DNA of 64,000 bases from positions 3,720,001-3,784,000 of the forward strand of contig NZ_CP074102.1 of assembly GCF_018310535.1 (NCBI RefSeq), written 5' to 3'. Shown piece after piece: positions 24,743-32,308 of this stretch. The position numbers were made by a program, and so were the translations under genes. The stretch is from Streptomyces mirabilis. GTDB lineage: Bacteria > Actinomycetota > Actinomycetes > Streptomycetales > Streptomycetaceae. Numbering within the stretch: the first letter of the stretch is position 1; each line of letters begins with the position of its first letter. Under the pieces are notes generated by a model that searched no databases, was not told the origin of the DNA, and worked only from the letters and a program-made list of their open reading frames with translations.

Positions 24743-25935
24743 CGCAGCCCACTCCCCTCGGTCCCGTCCCGGAGCAGCCCCCGCAGCCGCTCCCACCCCC
24801 GCTCGTACGCGAACGCCTCCGCGCCCCACCGCAGCGCGGGCACCGTCACCACCAGCCCCGTCGCGTCGCGCTCCAGGACATGCACCTCGGCGATCCGCCG
24901 CCGCCCGGCCCGGTCCCGTACGAGATGCAGGACCACGGACAGCGCCGCCGCCAACTGACTGTGCAGCGCCGCTCTGTCGAGCCCTGCCGCCGTGCCCAGG
25001 GCCTCCAGACGGGCCGGTACCTGCGCCGCAGCATTCGCGTGCACCGTTCCGCAGCCGCCCTCGTGGCCGGTGTTGAGCGCCGCCAGGAGCGACACGACCT
25101 CCGGTCCGCGCACCTCGCCGACCACCAGTCGGTCCGGTCGCATGCGCAGGGCCTGACGGACCAGGTCCTGCAGCGCCACGAGTCCGACGCCCTCATGATT
25201 GGCGGGCCGCCCCTCCAGGCGCACCACATGGGGATGGTCGGGCCGCAGCTCCGCCGAGTCCTCGGCCAGCACGATCCGCTCCCCGGCGCCGACCAGCCCC
25301 AGCAGCGCGCTCAGCAGGGTCGTCTTGCCGCTTCCGGTGCCGCCGCTGATCAGGAACGACAGCCGGGCGTCCAGCAGGGCTCTGAGCACCCGGTCCCCGC
25401 CGGGCGGGACTGTCCCCGCAGCCACCAACTCGTCGAGGGTGAACGCGCGCGGCCGTACGACCCGCAGCGACAGGCAGGTGGAGCCGACGGCCACCGGGGG
25501 CAGTACCGCGTGCAGTCGGGTGCCGTCCGGAAGCCGGGCATCGACCCAGGGCCGGGCGTCGTCGAGCCTTCGCCCGGCCACGGCCGCGAGGCGCTGCGCG
25601 AGGCGTCGTACGGCCGCCGCGTCCGGAAAGGAGACGCTCGTCAGTTCCAGGCCACCGCCCCGGTCCACCCACACCCGGTCCGGCGCGGACACCAGGACGT
25701 CGGTCACCGACGGGTCGGCGAGCAGCGGCTCCAGCGGCCCACTGCCGACCAGCTCGGAGCGCAACCGCTCGGCCGCGCCGAGGACTTCGGCGTCTCCGAG
25801 CACTCGCCCCTGCTCGCGCAGGGCCTGTGCCACGCGCGCGGGAGTCGGCTCCGACCCGCTCTCGGCGAGCCACTGCCGTACGCCGTCCAGCAGTCCCGTG
25901 CCGGTCCCCGTGCCCGTGCCCGCCTCCCAGCTCAT
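24739..25935 (-). CDS. TadA/CpaF-type secretion ATPase
   Basis: Hexameric ATPase that powers Flp pilus assembly, 398 aa. Seen: N-terminal domain with VTDVLVSAPDRVWVDRGGG, Walker A GGTGSGKTTLLSALL (near residue 198), Asp box LAEDSAEL, Walker B-region RPDRLVVGEVRGPE, and His box GHEGGCGTVHANAA. Start ATG at 25935 overlaps the stop of the preceding tadZ-like gene. An open frame extends far upstream (to 27333) but is the antisense shadow of that gene. A stretch of GTGTGTG residues follows the start and is encoded by a short repeat. Confidence 0.93.
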   Translation of the reverse strand: MSWEAGTGTGTGTGLLDGVRQWLAESGSEPTPARVAQALREQGRVLGDAEVLGAAERLRSELVGSGPLEPLLADPSVTDVLVSAPDRVWVDRGGGLELTSVSFPDAAAVRRLAQRLAAVAGRRLDDARPWVDARLPDGTRLHAVLPPVAVGSTCLSLRVVRPRAFTLDELVAAGTVPPGGDRVLRALLDARLSFLISGGTGSGKTTLLSALLGLVGAGERIVLAEDSAELRPDHPHVVRLEGRPANHEGVGLVALQDLVRQALRMRPDRLVVGEVRGPEVVSLLAALNTGHEGGCGTVHANAAAQVPARLEALGTAAGLDRAALHSQLAAALSVVLHLVRDRAGRRRIAEVHVLERDATGLVVTVPALRWGAEAFAYERGWERLRGLLRDGTEGSGLR

Positions 25936-27023
25936 ACGCCCCCGCCTTCCACCGGAACCCGAGCCCAGAAGGCCGTGCAGAACCGGGCGAGCGGCCCCCG
26001 CGACGCTCCCCCGGGCGGCACACCGGTGTCTGGCGGCATGGATTCCGCGGGCACCTCGCCGACCAGCGGCAGTCCGAGCAGGCGGGCCACTTCTCGGTCG
26101 TCGAGACCCGGCGCGTAGGGGCCGCGGACCGCGACACGCAGGTCGTGCAGGACCATGCCGACCACGGACGCCACCCGTTTGGCCGCCGCGACGGCGCGCA
26201 AATCGGCGGGGACCACCAGCAGCCCGAGGTCGAGCTGGGCGAGGGCTTCCGCGACGCCTTCGTCGACGCGGCGGGGCAGGTCGACGACCACGGTGCCGCC
26301 GCGCCGTCTGGCGGCGGCCAGGACCGCGCGGACGGCCTGCGCCGGGATGGCGACGCAGTCGCCGCGGTCCCAGCTGAGGACGCGCAGCGCGTGCAGTGCG
26401 GGAAGGGACTCCTCCAGGGCGCCGCCGCCGACCCTGCCGCGGGAGGCGGCGAACGCCGGCCATCGCAGGCCTTCGGTGGCCTCTCCGCCCAGGAGTACGT
26501 CGAGTCCGCCACCCAGAGGATCCGCGTCCACGAGCAGGGTGCGGCGTCCCTCGCGCGCAGAGGTGACGGCGAGCGCGCAGGCCAGCGTGGAGGCTCCGGC
26601 CCCGCCGCGGCCGCCGATCACGCCGACGGTGAGCGCGGGGCGGCCGACTCCCTCGGCCACGTCGGCGATGCGGTCGACGAGCCACTGCTCGCCGTCCGGA
26701 AGCATCAGGACGTGGTCGGCTCCGATCTCGACAGCCCGTTTCCAGACGCCGGAGTCGTCCTGGTCCCGGCCGACCAGCACCACTCCGCGTCGGCGCGCCG
26801 CTCCGCGCACGCGCCGCGCCGCGTCGTCGCCGACCAGGACGAGCGGTGCCGCCTCCCAGCTGCCGCGCCCCTCGGGCACCCCGTGGTGGACCTCCGGCCT
26901 CGCGCCCGCCGCGGCGCACAGGCGCAGCAGGTCGTCGAGGAGTTCGGCGTCCTCCGTGACGATCAATGGTCCGCCCTGCCGCCCGTCGGCGGCGGGCGGC
27001 AGGTCGTGTGTGATGGCTCCCAC
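25932..27023 (-). CDS. TadZ/CpaE-like pilus localisation ATPase
   Basis: 363 aa, with an N-terminal receiver-like domain (DAELLDDLLRLCAAAGARPE, LVLVGDD) and a C-terminal MinD/ParA fold. The nucleotide loop reads GGRGGAGASTLA: both Lys of the canonical KGGxGKT motif are absent, as is frequent in TadZ proteins. LVDADPLGGGLDVLLGG provides the switch I-like Asp, and VVVDLPRRVDE the Walker B region. In this family the protein places the pilus machine at its cellular site. I chose the second GTG of a GTG-GTG pair (27023), 6 nt after GGAG; an ATG at 27164 is possible. It is the first gene of the operon. Confidence 0.88.
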   Translation of the reverse strand: MGAITHDLPPAADGRQGGPLIVTEDAELLDDLLRLCAAAGARPEVHHGVPEGRGSWEAAPLVLVGDDAARRVRGAARRRGVVLVGRDQDDSGVWKRAVEIGADHVLMLPDGEQWLVDRIADVAEGVGRPALTVGVIGGRGGAGASTLACALAVTSAREGRRTLLVDADPLGGGLDVLLGGEATEGLRWPAFAASRGRVGGGALEESLPALHALRVLSWDRGDCVAIPAQAVRAVLAAARRRGGTVVVDLPRRVDEGVAEALAQLDLGLLVVPADLRAVAAAKRVASVVGMVLHDLRVAVRGPYAPGLDDREVARLLGLPLVGEVPAESMPPDTGVPPGGASRGPLARFCTAFWARVPVEGGGV

Positions 27024-27613
27024 CACGATCTCCAGCCCCCTTCGCTGCTCCTTGCGCGGAGCTCGCAAGGTCCTCTGCGGACCCGCGATTCCCGCTCGTG
27101 TGAAGAACCGGCAAGCGGCCTCCATATGAACGGCCGTTACGAACCGGCCAAACGCGTCCGACAAACGGAACCGGCCATGAACTTGCCGCGAGGAACTCGC
27201 CGCGAGCGGGACGCGCTGGAATCACGGTGCAGCGATCCAGAAAATCGTGTGGATCTTGGTCGATAACTGTGGACAACTCAGTGGTTGTGAATATCGCCTT
27301 CACCCATACCGGTGAGCCGCCTGTGACTTCCACAGAGCAGCCTCACAGATACGCAGAGTGACGAATCATAGGCATGCAGAGGGGGCGGCCACAGCGGAGT
27401 CCCGGGGTCGCGCGAAAGAGGGGAAAAACCCATCCGGACATGCGACGACCCCCGCCGGGGGGGAGAGCGGGGGTCGTCCCCACGGCCGACTCGGGGGGGG
27501 AGGAGTCGGACCGGGTTAGCACGGTCGCGAACGATCCGTGACTTCCATGGTGTACCCGAGAGCCCTCTCAGGCAAACCCACGCGCCCCACACTAGCCCGA
27601 ATGGTGGGCGCAT
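27024..27613. other. Divergent intergenic region with two strong hairpins
   Basis: About 590 nt between the tad operon and the HAD gene, with no gene recognised. Two consecutive stem-loops lie at 27443-27478 (12-bp stem, GACGACCCCCGC) and 27486-27509 (7-bp stem, CCGACTC, with a G-rich loop). They lie 105-170 nt before the HAD start and may be 5'-leader structures or a terminator for read-through. Tad promoters presumably lie between 27030 and 27300. Confidence 0.5.
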
Positions 27614-28447
27614 ATGCTCGGGCTCGTGGAAAACCACTCCTTGCCTCGCACGGCAGCCTTCTTTGACCTGGACAAGACGGTCATTGCGAAGTCGAGCACG
27701 CTCACGTTCAGCAAGTCGTTCTACCAAGGCGGGCTGATCAACCGAAGGGCCGTGTTGCGCACCGCATATGCCCAGTTCGTGTTCATGGCGGGCGGCGCGG
27801 ACCACGATCAGATGGAGCGGATGCGCGCATACCTGTCCGCGCTGTGCCGCGGCTGGAACGTCCAGCAGGTCAAGGAGATCGTCGCCGAGACGCTGCACGA
27901 CCTGATCGACCCGATCATTTACGACGAGGCCGCCTCCCTCATCGAGGAGCACCACACCGCCGGGCGGGACGTCGTGATCGTCTCCACGTCCGGGGCAGAA
28001 GTGGTCGAGCCGATCGGAGAGCTGCTCGGCGCGGACCGAGTGGTGGCCACACGCATGGTCGTCGGCGAGGACGGCTGCTTCACCGGAGAGGTGGAGTACT
28101 ACGCGTACGGGCCGACGAAAGCCGAGGCGGTCAAGGAGCTGGCCGCGTCCGAGGGGTACGACCTCGCGCGCTGCTACGCCTACAGCGACTCCGCGACCGA
28201 TGTTCCGATGCTGGAGGCCGTCGGCCATCCCCATGCGGTGAATCCGGACCGTGCGCTGCGACGCGAGGCGCTTGCCCGCTCGTGGCCGATTCTGGACTTC
28301 CACCGGCCGGTCCGGCTCAAGCAGCGGCTGCCCGCGCTGTCGGTACCGCCGCGTCCAGCGCTCGTCGCGGCGGCCGCGATAGGAGCGGCGGCGGCCACGG
28401 CGGGACTCGTCTGGTACGCGAGCAAGCGGCGCGCGACGGTGGCGTGA
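27614..28447 (+). CDS. HAD-IB family phosphatase (SerB-like) with C-terminal membrane anchor
   Basis: 277 aa. Seen: motif I AAFFDLDKTVI with the nucleophile Asp and the general acid Asp, motif II VIVSTSGAE, and motif III YAYSDSATDVPMLEAVG with the Mg-binding Asp. This is subclass IB, like phosphoserine phosphatase but with an extra cap and a C-terminal hydrophobic helix (ALVAAAAIGAAAATAGLVWY) followed by a short basic end. Orthologues at this locus have been annotated as affecting morphological differentiation, from memory and not verified. Start ATG 27614; a GTG at 27626 (VENHS) is possible. Substrate unknown. Confidence 0.9.
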   Translation: MLGLVENHSLPRTAAFFDLDKTVIAKSSTLTFSKSFYQGGLINRRAVLRTAYAQFVFMAGGADHDQMERMRAYLSALCRGWNVQQVKEIVAETLHDLIDPIIYDEAASLIEEHHTAGRDVVIVSTSGAEVVEPIGELLGADRVVATRMVVGEDGCFTGEVEYYAYGPTKAEAVKELAASEGYDLARCYAYSDSATDVPMLEAVGHPHAVNPDRALRREALARSWPILDFHRPVRLKQRLPALSVPPRPALVAAAAIGAAAATAGLVWYASKRRATVA

Positions 28448-28806
28448 GCGCGTCACGCGTGTGCGTGCGGCACATTTACGTCCGATTCAGTGCCATTTGA
28501 ACCTAAAAGTAAAGAAGTGCAGTCAGGGGTTCCGCTTCCTCTGGACCAGGAGTAGAAAGGGGTTAACGGCCCGCGAGACCAAGGACATCCGAAAGGATCA
28601 CCTTCAAACGCAACCGAAGGCCCCACGGACCGCGCATGGACATCGAGCACCCACGCGACGTCGACCCGTCGATTACGGGCCAGCCACACCAGGTGACGGG
28701 CAGGAGTTCCCGACCTGATGGGCAACATATCGAGGACGCTTGGTAACCCGGTGAGCATGCCAGCGGCGGTACGAAAACTCGTACCGCCGCAACCCTGTCC
28801 GAAGAC
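28448..28806. other. Intergenic region, no gene seen
   Basis: About 360 nt between convergent genes. It contains an AT-rich tract near 28500-28525, and the terminator at 28763-28790. Short open frames here lack ribosome sites and codon bias. Confidence 0.5.
28763..28790. terminator. Bidirectional terminator
   Basis: Perfect 12-bp stem (arms 28763-28774 and 28779-28790) with an AAAC loop lies 17 nt past the Fic-like gene stop. It can serve both convergent genes. Confidence 0.85.
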
Positions 28807-29631
28807 TTACGCCGCGCCGCGCTGAAGCGCCTCGCAGACGGCTGTCGACTCCCTGGCTCCCAGTTCGATCGCCCTTCCGCAGTGGGCGATCCAGGTCGCC
28901 ATGCCCCGCGGGGTGCCGGAGACATAGCCTTCCAGGGCCGCCAGATAGGCCGCGCGGCCCAGCTCGGCGTGACCGACCTCCGCCGGGCAGACGGATTTGG
29001 GGTCGAGGCCGCTGCCGACCAGGACGATGCGCTCGGCCGCGCGTGCGACCAGGCCGTTGTGGGTCCCGAAGGGGCGCAGGGCGAGCAGCTCGCCGTGCAC
29101 GACGGCAGCCGTCACCAGCGCCGGGGCCGAACCACCCGCGATGATCAGCTGCGAGAGCCCTTCGAGTCGGCCGGCCACCTCGGTCGCGTCGGGCAGGGGC
29201 AGCTCGACGAGCGGCTCGTCGACCGGTTCGCCGTCCTGACGGGGCCTGCCGACGGTGTCCCCCTGGTCCGCGGCGGCGACGAGGTGCAGCCGGGCCAGCA
29301 CCCGGAGGGGCGACTGCCGCCAGATGGACAGCAATTGGCCCGCCTCGGCGGTCAGCCGAAGAGCCGCGCCGACCGTCTGGGCCTCGCCGTCACCGCTGAA
29401 GTCGGTGCGCCGGCGCACCTCTTCGAGGGCCCAGTCGGCGCCGGACAGCGCCGCGGAACCACGGGCGCCCCGCAGTGCGGCCTCGGAAGTGATCTCGTTG
29501 CTGCGGCGCCGCATGATCCGGTGTCCGTAGACCCGGTCCACTGCCTTGCGGACGGACTCGACGGATTCGGCCACGCCGGGCAGCGAGCCCAGGGCCGCGA
29601 GCGGATCGGCGGTCGCGCCTGTCGTACTCAT
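28807..29631 (-). CDS. Fic-fold-like protein with degenerate catalytic motif
   Basis: 274 aa, helical. The segment near residues 184-196 reads LRPFGTHNGLVARA and aligns with the Fic signature HPFxDGNGRxxR. Seen: the catalytic His is Arg, the acidic residue is Thr, the first Gly is His and the inner Arg is Leu, while Pro-Phe, Asn-Gly and the last Arg remain. A preceding helix SPLRVLARLHLVAA resembles the Fic N-terminal helices. AMPylation is therefore unlikely; a binding or altered-chemistry role is possible. Related Streptomyces proteins have been labelled oxidoreductase, for which I see no cofactor motif. ATG at 29631 follows AGGGTCGTACTC; an upstream start at 29667 is less likely. The start codon lies within a 20-bp palindrome. 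Confidence 0.7.
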   Translation of the reverse strand: MSTTGATADPLAALGSLPGVAESVESVRKAVDRVYGHRIMRRRSNEITSEAALRGARGSAALSGADWALEEVRRRTDFSGDGEAQTVGAALRLTAEAGQLLSIWRQSPLRVLARLHLVAAADQGDTVGRPRQDGEPVDEPLVELPLPDATEVAGRLEGLSQLIIAGGSAPALVTAAVVHGELLALRPFGTHNGLVARAAERIVLVGSGLDPKSVCPAEVGHAELGRAAYLAALEGYVSGTPRGMATWIAHCGRAIELGARESTAVCEALQRGAA

Positions 29632-29640
29632 GAGTACGAC
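29621..29640. promoter_or_regulatory. Perfect 20-bp palindrome over a start codon
   Basis: Sequence GTCGTACTCA is directly followed by its reverse complement TGAGTACGAC. The centre is the ATG of the Fic-like gene, and one arm covers its spacer to the ribosome site. It is about 90 bp from the divergent CooC-like gene, so a bound dimer could affect both. Confidence 0.55.
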
Positions 29641-29732
29641 CCTACGCACCCCGGCGGCCCGCCCCACGAAGGAGTGGTCTTCTTCACGTCACCGGGGCAC
29701 TGTGCGCAATCATCCCACTACCCTTGGTGAAC

Positions 29733-30713
29733 ATGAAAATTGCTTTCGTAGGGAAGGGCGGCAGCGGCAAGACGACCCTGTCCTCCCTCTTCATCCGCCA
29801 CCTCGCGGCCTCGGGATCGCCGGTCGTCGCGGTGGACGCCGACATCAACCAGCACTTGGGGCCCGCCCTCGGCCTCGACGAGGCGGTGGCCGCCGGGCTG
29901 CCCGCCATGGGCCCGCGGCTGCAGCTGATCAAGGACTACCTGCGCGGCTCCAATCCGCGGATCACGTCCGCGGAGACGATGATCAAGACGACCCCGCCCG
30001 GTGAGGGGTCCCGACTGCTGCGGGTGCGCGAGAACAATCCGGTGTACGACGCCTGTGCGCGGCCGGTGGAACTCGACGGCGGCGCCGTCCGTTTGATGGT
30101 CACCGGCCCGTTCAGCGAGGCCGATTTGGGAGTGGCCTGCTACCACTCCAAGACCGGTGCAGTGGAGCTCTGCCTGAACCATCTCGTCGACGGCCAGAGC
30201 GAGTACGTCGTCGTCGACATGACGGCGGGCTCCGACTCCTTCGCGTCCGGCATGTTCACCCGCTTCGACATCACGTTCCTCGTCGCCGAGCCGACCCGGA
30301 AGGGGGTCTCCGTCTATCGGCAGTACAAGGAGTACGCCCGCGACTTCGGAGTCATCCTGAAGGTCGTCGGCAACAAGGTGCAGGGCCAGGACGACATCGA
30401 CTTCCTCCGTGCCGAGGTCGGTGACGACCTCCTGGTCACAGTCGGGCACTCGGACTGGGTGCGCGCCATGGAGAAGGGCCGCCCACCTCGGTTCGAGCTC
30501 CTGGAGGACGCCAACCGCCGCTCCCTGCGCACCTTGCAGACCGCCGCCGACGCCACGTACGAGCTGCGGGACTGGGAGCGCTACACGCGCCAGATGGTGC
30601 ACTTCCACCTGAAGAACGCGGGCAGTTGGGGCAACGAGAGGACCGGGGCCGACCTGGCGGCGCAGGTCGACCCCGGTTTCGTACTGGGAGAGGGACTGGT
30701 GGCTACGGCTTGA
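29733..30713 (+). CDS. CooC/MinD-type ATPase
   Basis: 326 aa, SIMIBI-class P-loop protein. Seen: deviant Walker A GKGGSGKTTLSSLF at the N terminus, VDADINQHLG (switch I Asp), and VVVDMTAGSDSFASGMF (Walker B). A Cys in DACARP and another in VACYHSK are conserved-looking. The closest families are CooC-like nickel-insertion accessory ATPases and related NifH-like proteins; no carbon monoxide dehydrogenase or nickel enzyme gene is in the window, so the client is unknown. ATG at 29733 is preferred (GGTGA at -6); TTG and GTG codons lie just upstream in frame. The 3' end overlaps the convergent deacetylase-like gene by 11 nt. Confidence 0.85.
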   Translation: MKIAFVGKGGSGKTTLSSLFIRHLAASGSPVVAVDADINQHLGPALGLDEAVAAGLPAMGPRLQLIKDYLRGSNPRITSAETMIKTTPPGEGSRLLRVRENNPVYDACARPVELDGGAVRLMVTGPFSEADLGVACYHSKTGAVELCLNHLVDGQSEYVVVDMTAGSDSFASGMFTRFDITFLVAEPTRKGVSVYRQYKEYARDFGVILKVVGNKVQGQDDIDFLRAEVGDDLLVTVGHSDWVRAMEKGRPPRFELLEDANRRSLRTLQTAADATYELRDWERYTRQMVHFHLKNAGSWGNERTGADLAAQVDPGFVLGEGLVATA

Positions 30714-31974
30714 GGGCCGGCGCCCCGGGGATGCCCTTCGGGACCGGGGCGGGGCGGCCCGACAGGAAGGACGCCCAGCCCTGCTTCGGGGCCTCTCCGA
30801 CGGTGAGGCCGCGCAGCCTGTCCAGCGTGGTCGGGTCCTGGGCGTCGAGCCAGTCGGCGAGTTGCCGGAAGGAGACGCAGCGGACGTCGGGCTTGTTGCA
30901 GACGTTCTCCACGACCTGGTCGATGGCACGCATGTAGGTGCCGCCGTTCCAGGACTCGAAGTGGTTGCCGATGATCAGCGGCGCGCGGTTGCCGTCGTAG
31001 GCGCGGTCGAAGCCCTTGAGCAGGCCGTCACGCATCTGGTTGCCCCAGTACTCCTGCTTGCTGGGGTCGCCCTGGGTCTGCGTGCCCGACTGGTTGACCA
31101 TGAAGTTGTAGTCCATGGTGAGCTGCTCGTAGGTGTGCCCGGGAAAGGGGACCAACTGCATCGACAGATCCCACAGGCCGTTCTTCTTCTTGGGCCAGAG
31201 CTGGTTGTTGACGCCGCTGGTGTCATAGCGGAAGCCCAGCTGCCGGGCCGCCTTCATGAAGTTCTTCTGGCCCTCCAGGCAGGGCGTACGGGCGCCGATG
31301 AGCTCCTTGTCGTAGTCGAAGGGCAGCGGAGCCGCGTTCTTCATGCCCGCGTTGGTCTTCCAGGACTTCACGAACGCCTTCGCCTGGGCGATCTCGCTCT
31401 TCCACTCCGCGACCGACCACTCGCCGACACCGCCTCCCGCACCACAGAAGTGGCCGTTGAAGTGCGTGCCGATCTCGTTGCCCTCCAGCCACGCACCACG
31501 TAGCTGCTCGACGGTGTCCTTGATGCCCTTCTCGTCGTTGAAGCCGATCTCCGAGCTGCCCGGCGAGTGCTCCGGCGGCTTGTACAGCTCGCGCTTGTCC
31601 TCCGGCAGCAGGTACACACCGCTCAGAAAGTACGTCATCGTCGCCCCGTTGTCCTTGGCGACCTTGCGGAAGTGCGAGAAGAGCTTCTGGCTGTCCTCGC
31701 CGGCGCCGTCCCACGAGAAGACCACGAACTGCGGGGGCTTCTGACCGGGCTTCAGCCGCTCGGGCTTGGGCAGATGCGGCTGCGCTCCGGTGTACGCGGT
31801 GGAGCCGTCGCCGATCAGGCGGACCACGCTCTGGGGCGCCGGGGCCCCCGCGGCCTCGTTCGCGCCGTGCGCGCCTTCCTTGGAACCGGTGGTGCCGGTG
31901 GCGCAACCGGCGAGCGCCGTGGCGCAGGCCGCGGCGACTGCTACGCCCGCGGCGATCCTCTGGGTGGCGGCCAT
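30703..31974 (-). CDS. Secreted polysaccharide deacetylase-like lipoprotein
   Basis: 423 aa. Seen: signal peptide with lipobox LAGC, a linker, then a NodB-like domain: FVVFSWDGAGEDSQKL in the position of the TFDDG motif, YFLSGVYLL, and NEIGTHFNGHF giving the HxxxH metal-binding pair. The first motif has a single Asp where NodB enzymes have two. Further motifs RTPCLEG and GNHFESWNG fit the catalytic base and His regions. It is predicted to act on a cell-wall or surface glycan from the outer face of the membrane. ATG at 31974 follows AGAAGGTGGGCGGAA. Substrate not assignable. Confidence 0.8.
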   Translation of the reverse strand: MAATQRIAAGVAVAAACATALAGCATGTTGSKEGAHGANEAAGAPAPQSVVRLIGDGSTAYTGAQPHLPKPERLKPGQKPPQFVVFSWDGAGEDSQKLFSHFRKVAKDNGATMTYFLSGVYLLPEDKRELYKPPEHSPGSSEIGFNDEKGIKDTVEQLRGAWLEGNEIGTHFNGHFCGAGGGVGEWSVAEWKSEIAQAKAFVKSWKTNAGMKNAAPLPFDYDKELIGARTPCLEGQKNFMKAARQLGFRYDTSGVNNQLWPKKKNGLWDLSMQLVPFPGHTYEQLTMDYNFMVNQSGTQTQGDPSKQEYWGNQMRDGLLKGFDRAYDGNRAPLIIGNHFESWNGGTYMRAIDQVVENVCNKPDVRCVSFRQLADWLDAQDPTTLDRLRGLTVGEAPKQGWASFLSGRPAPVPKGIPGAPALKP

Positions 31975-32308
31975 TTCCGCCCACCTTCTTCCTTCTGTCA
32001 GAGCAACGCCGCTTCGGGCGTTCTAGGGTGTTGTCCGGCTAAATGCCGACAGCGTCGTCAAGGTCGCACGAGGCCGAGACCGAATAAATACGACAAGCCG
32101 ATAAAAAGCTCGGTTCACCCACGAGGGTGAATAAATGCCCCATTTGCTACTAAAGTCCGCATGAGAGCTTTACTCTGGATTACGATCTATTTACCGAGCG
32201 TTGAAAGTCCCGCCACTGCACGCCGTGACCCACGGCCGCGATCTGCCCCCGTCCTCCCTGGACGGGGATCACCTGTTCCGCGACCGCGCTGCCCCGGAGG
32301 AGACGGGA
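31975..32308. other. AT-richer divergent promoter region
   Basis: About 330 nt, clearly lower in GC than flanking genes (for example 32080-32200). It holds an inverted repeat at 32114-32131 and no supported gene. An in-frame extension of the SulP gene reaches back to 32201 but lacks a start signal. Confidence 0.5.
32114..32131. promoter_or_regulatory. Inverted repeat TTCACCC-N4-GGGTGAA
   Basis: A 7-4-7 perfect palindrome 178 nt upstream of the SulP-carbonic anhydrase gene. The left arm with its preceding G reads GTTCACC, the unit of Streptomyces PhoP boxes, but PHO boxes are direct repeats, so the regulator is uncertain. Confidence 0.4.

Noticed and set aside
25936..27333. Extended N terminus of the TadA ATPase
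   Set aside because: The open frame runs antiparallel in phase with tadZ codons; the ATGA overlap at 25935 and family length fix the start there.
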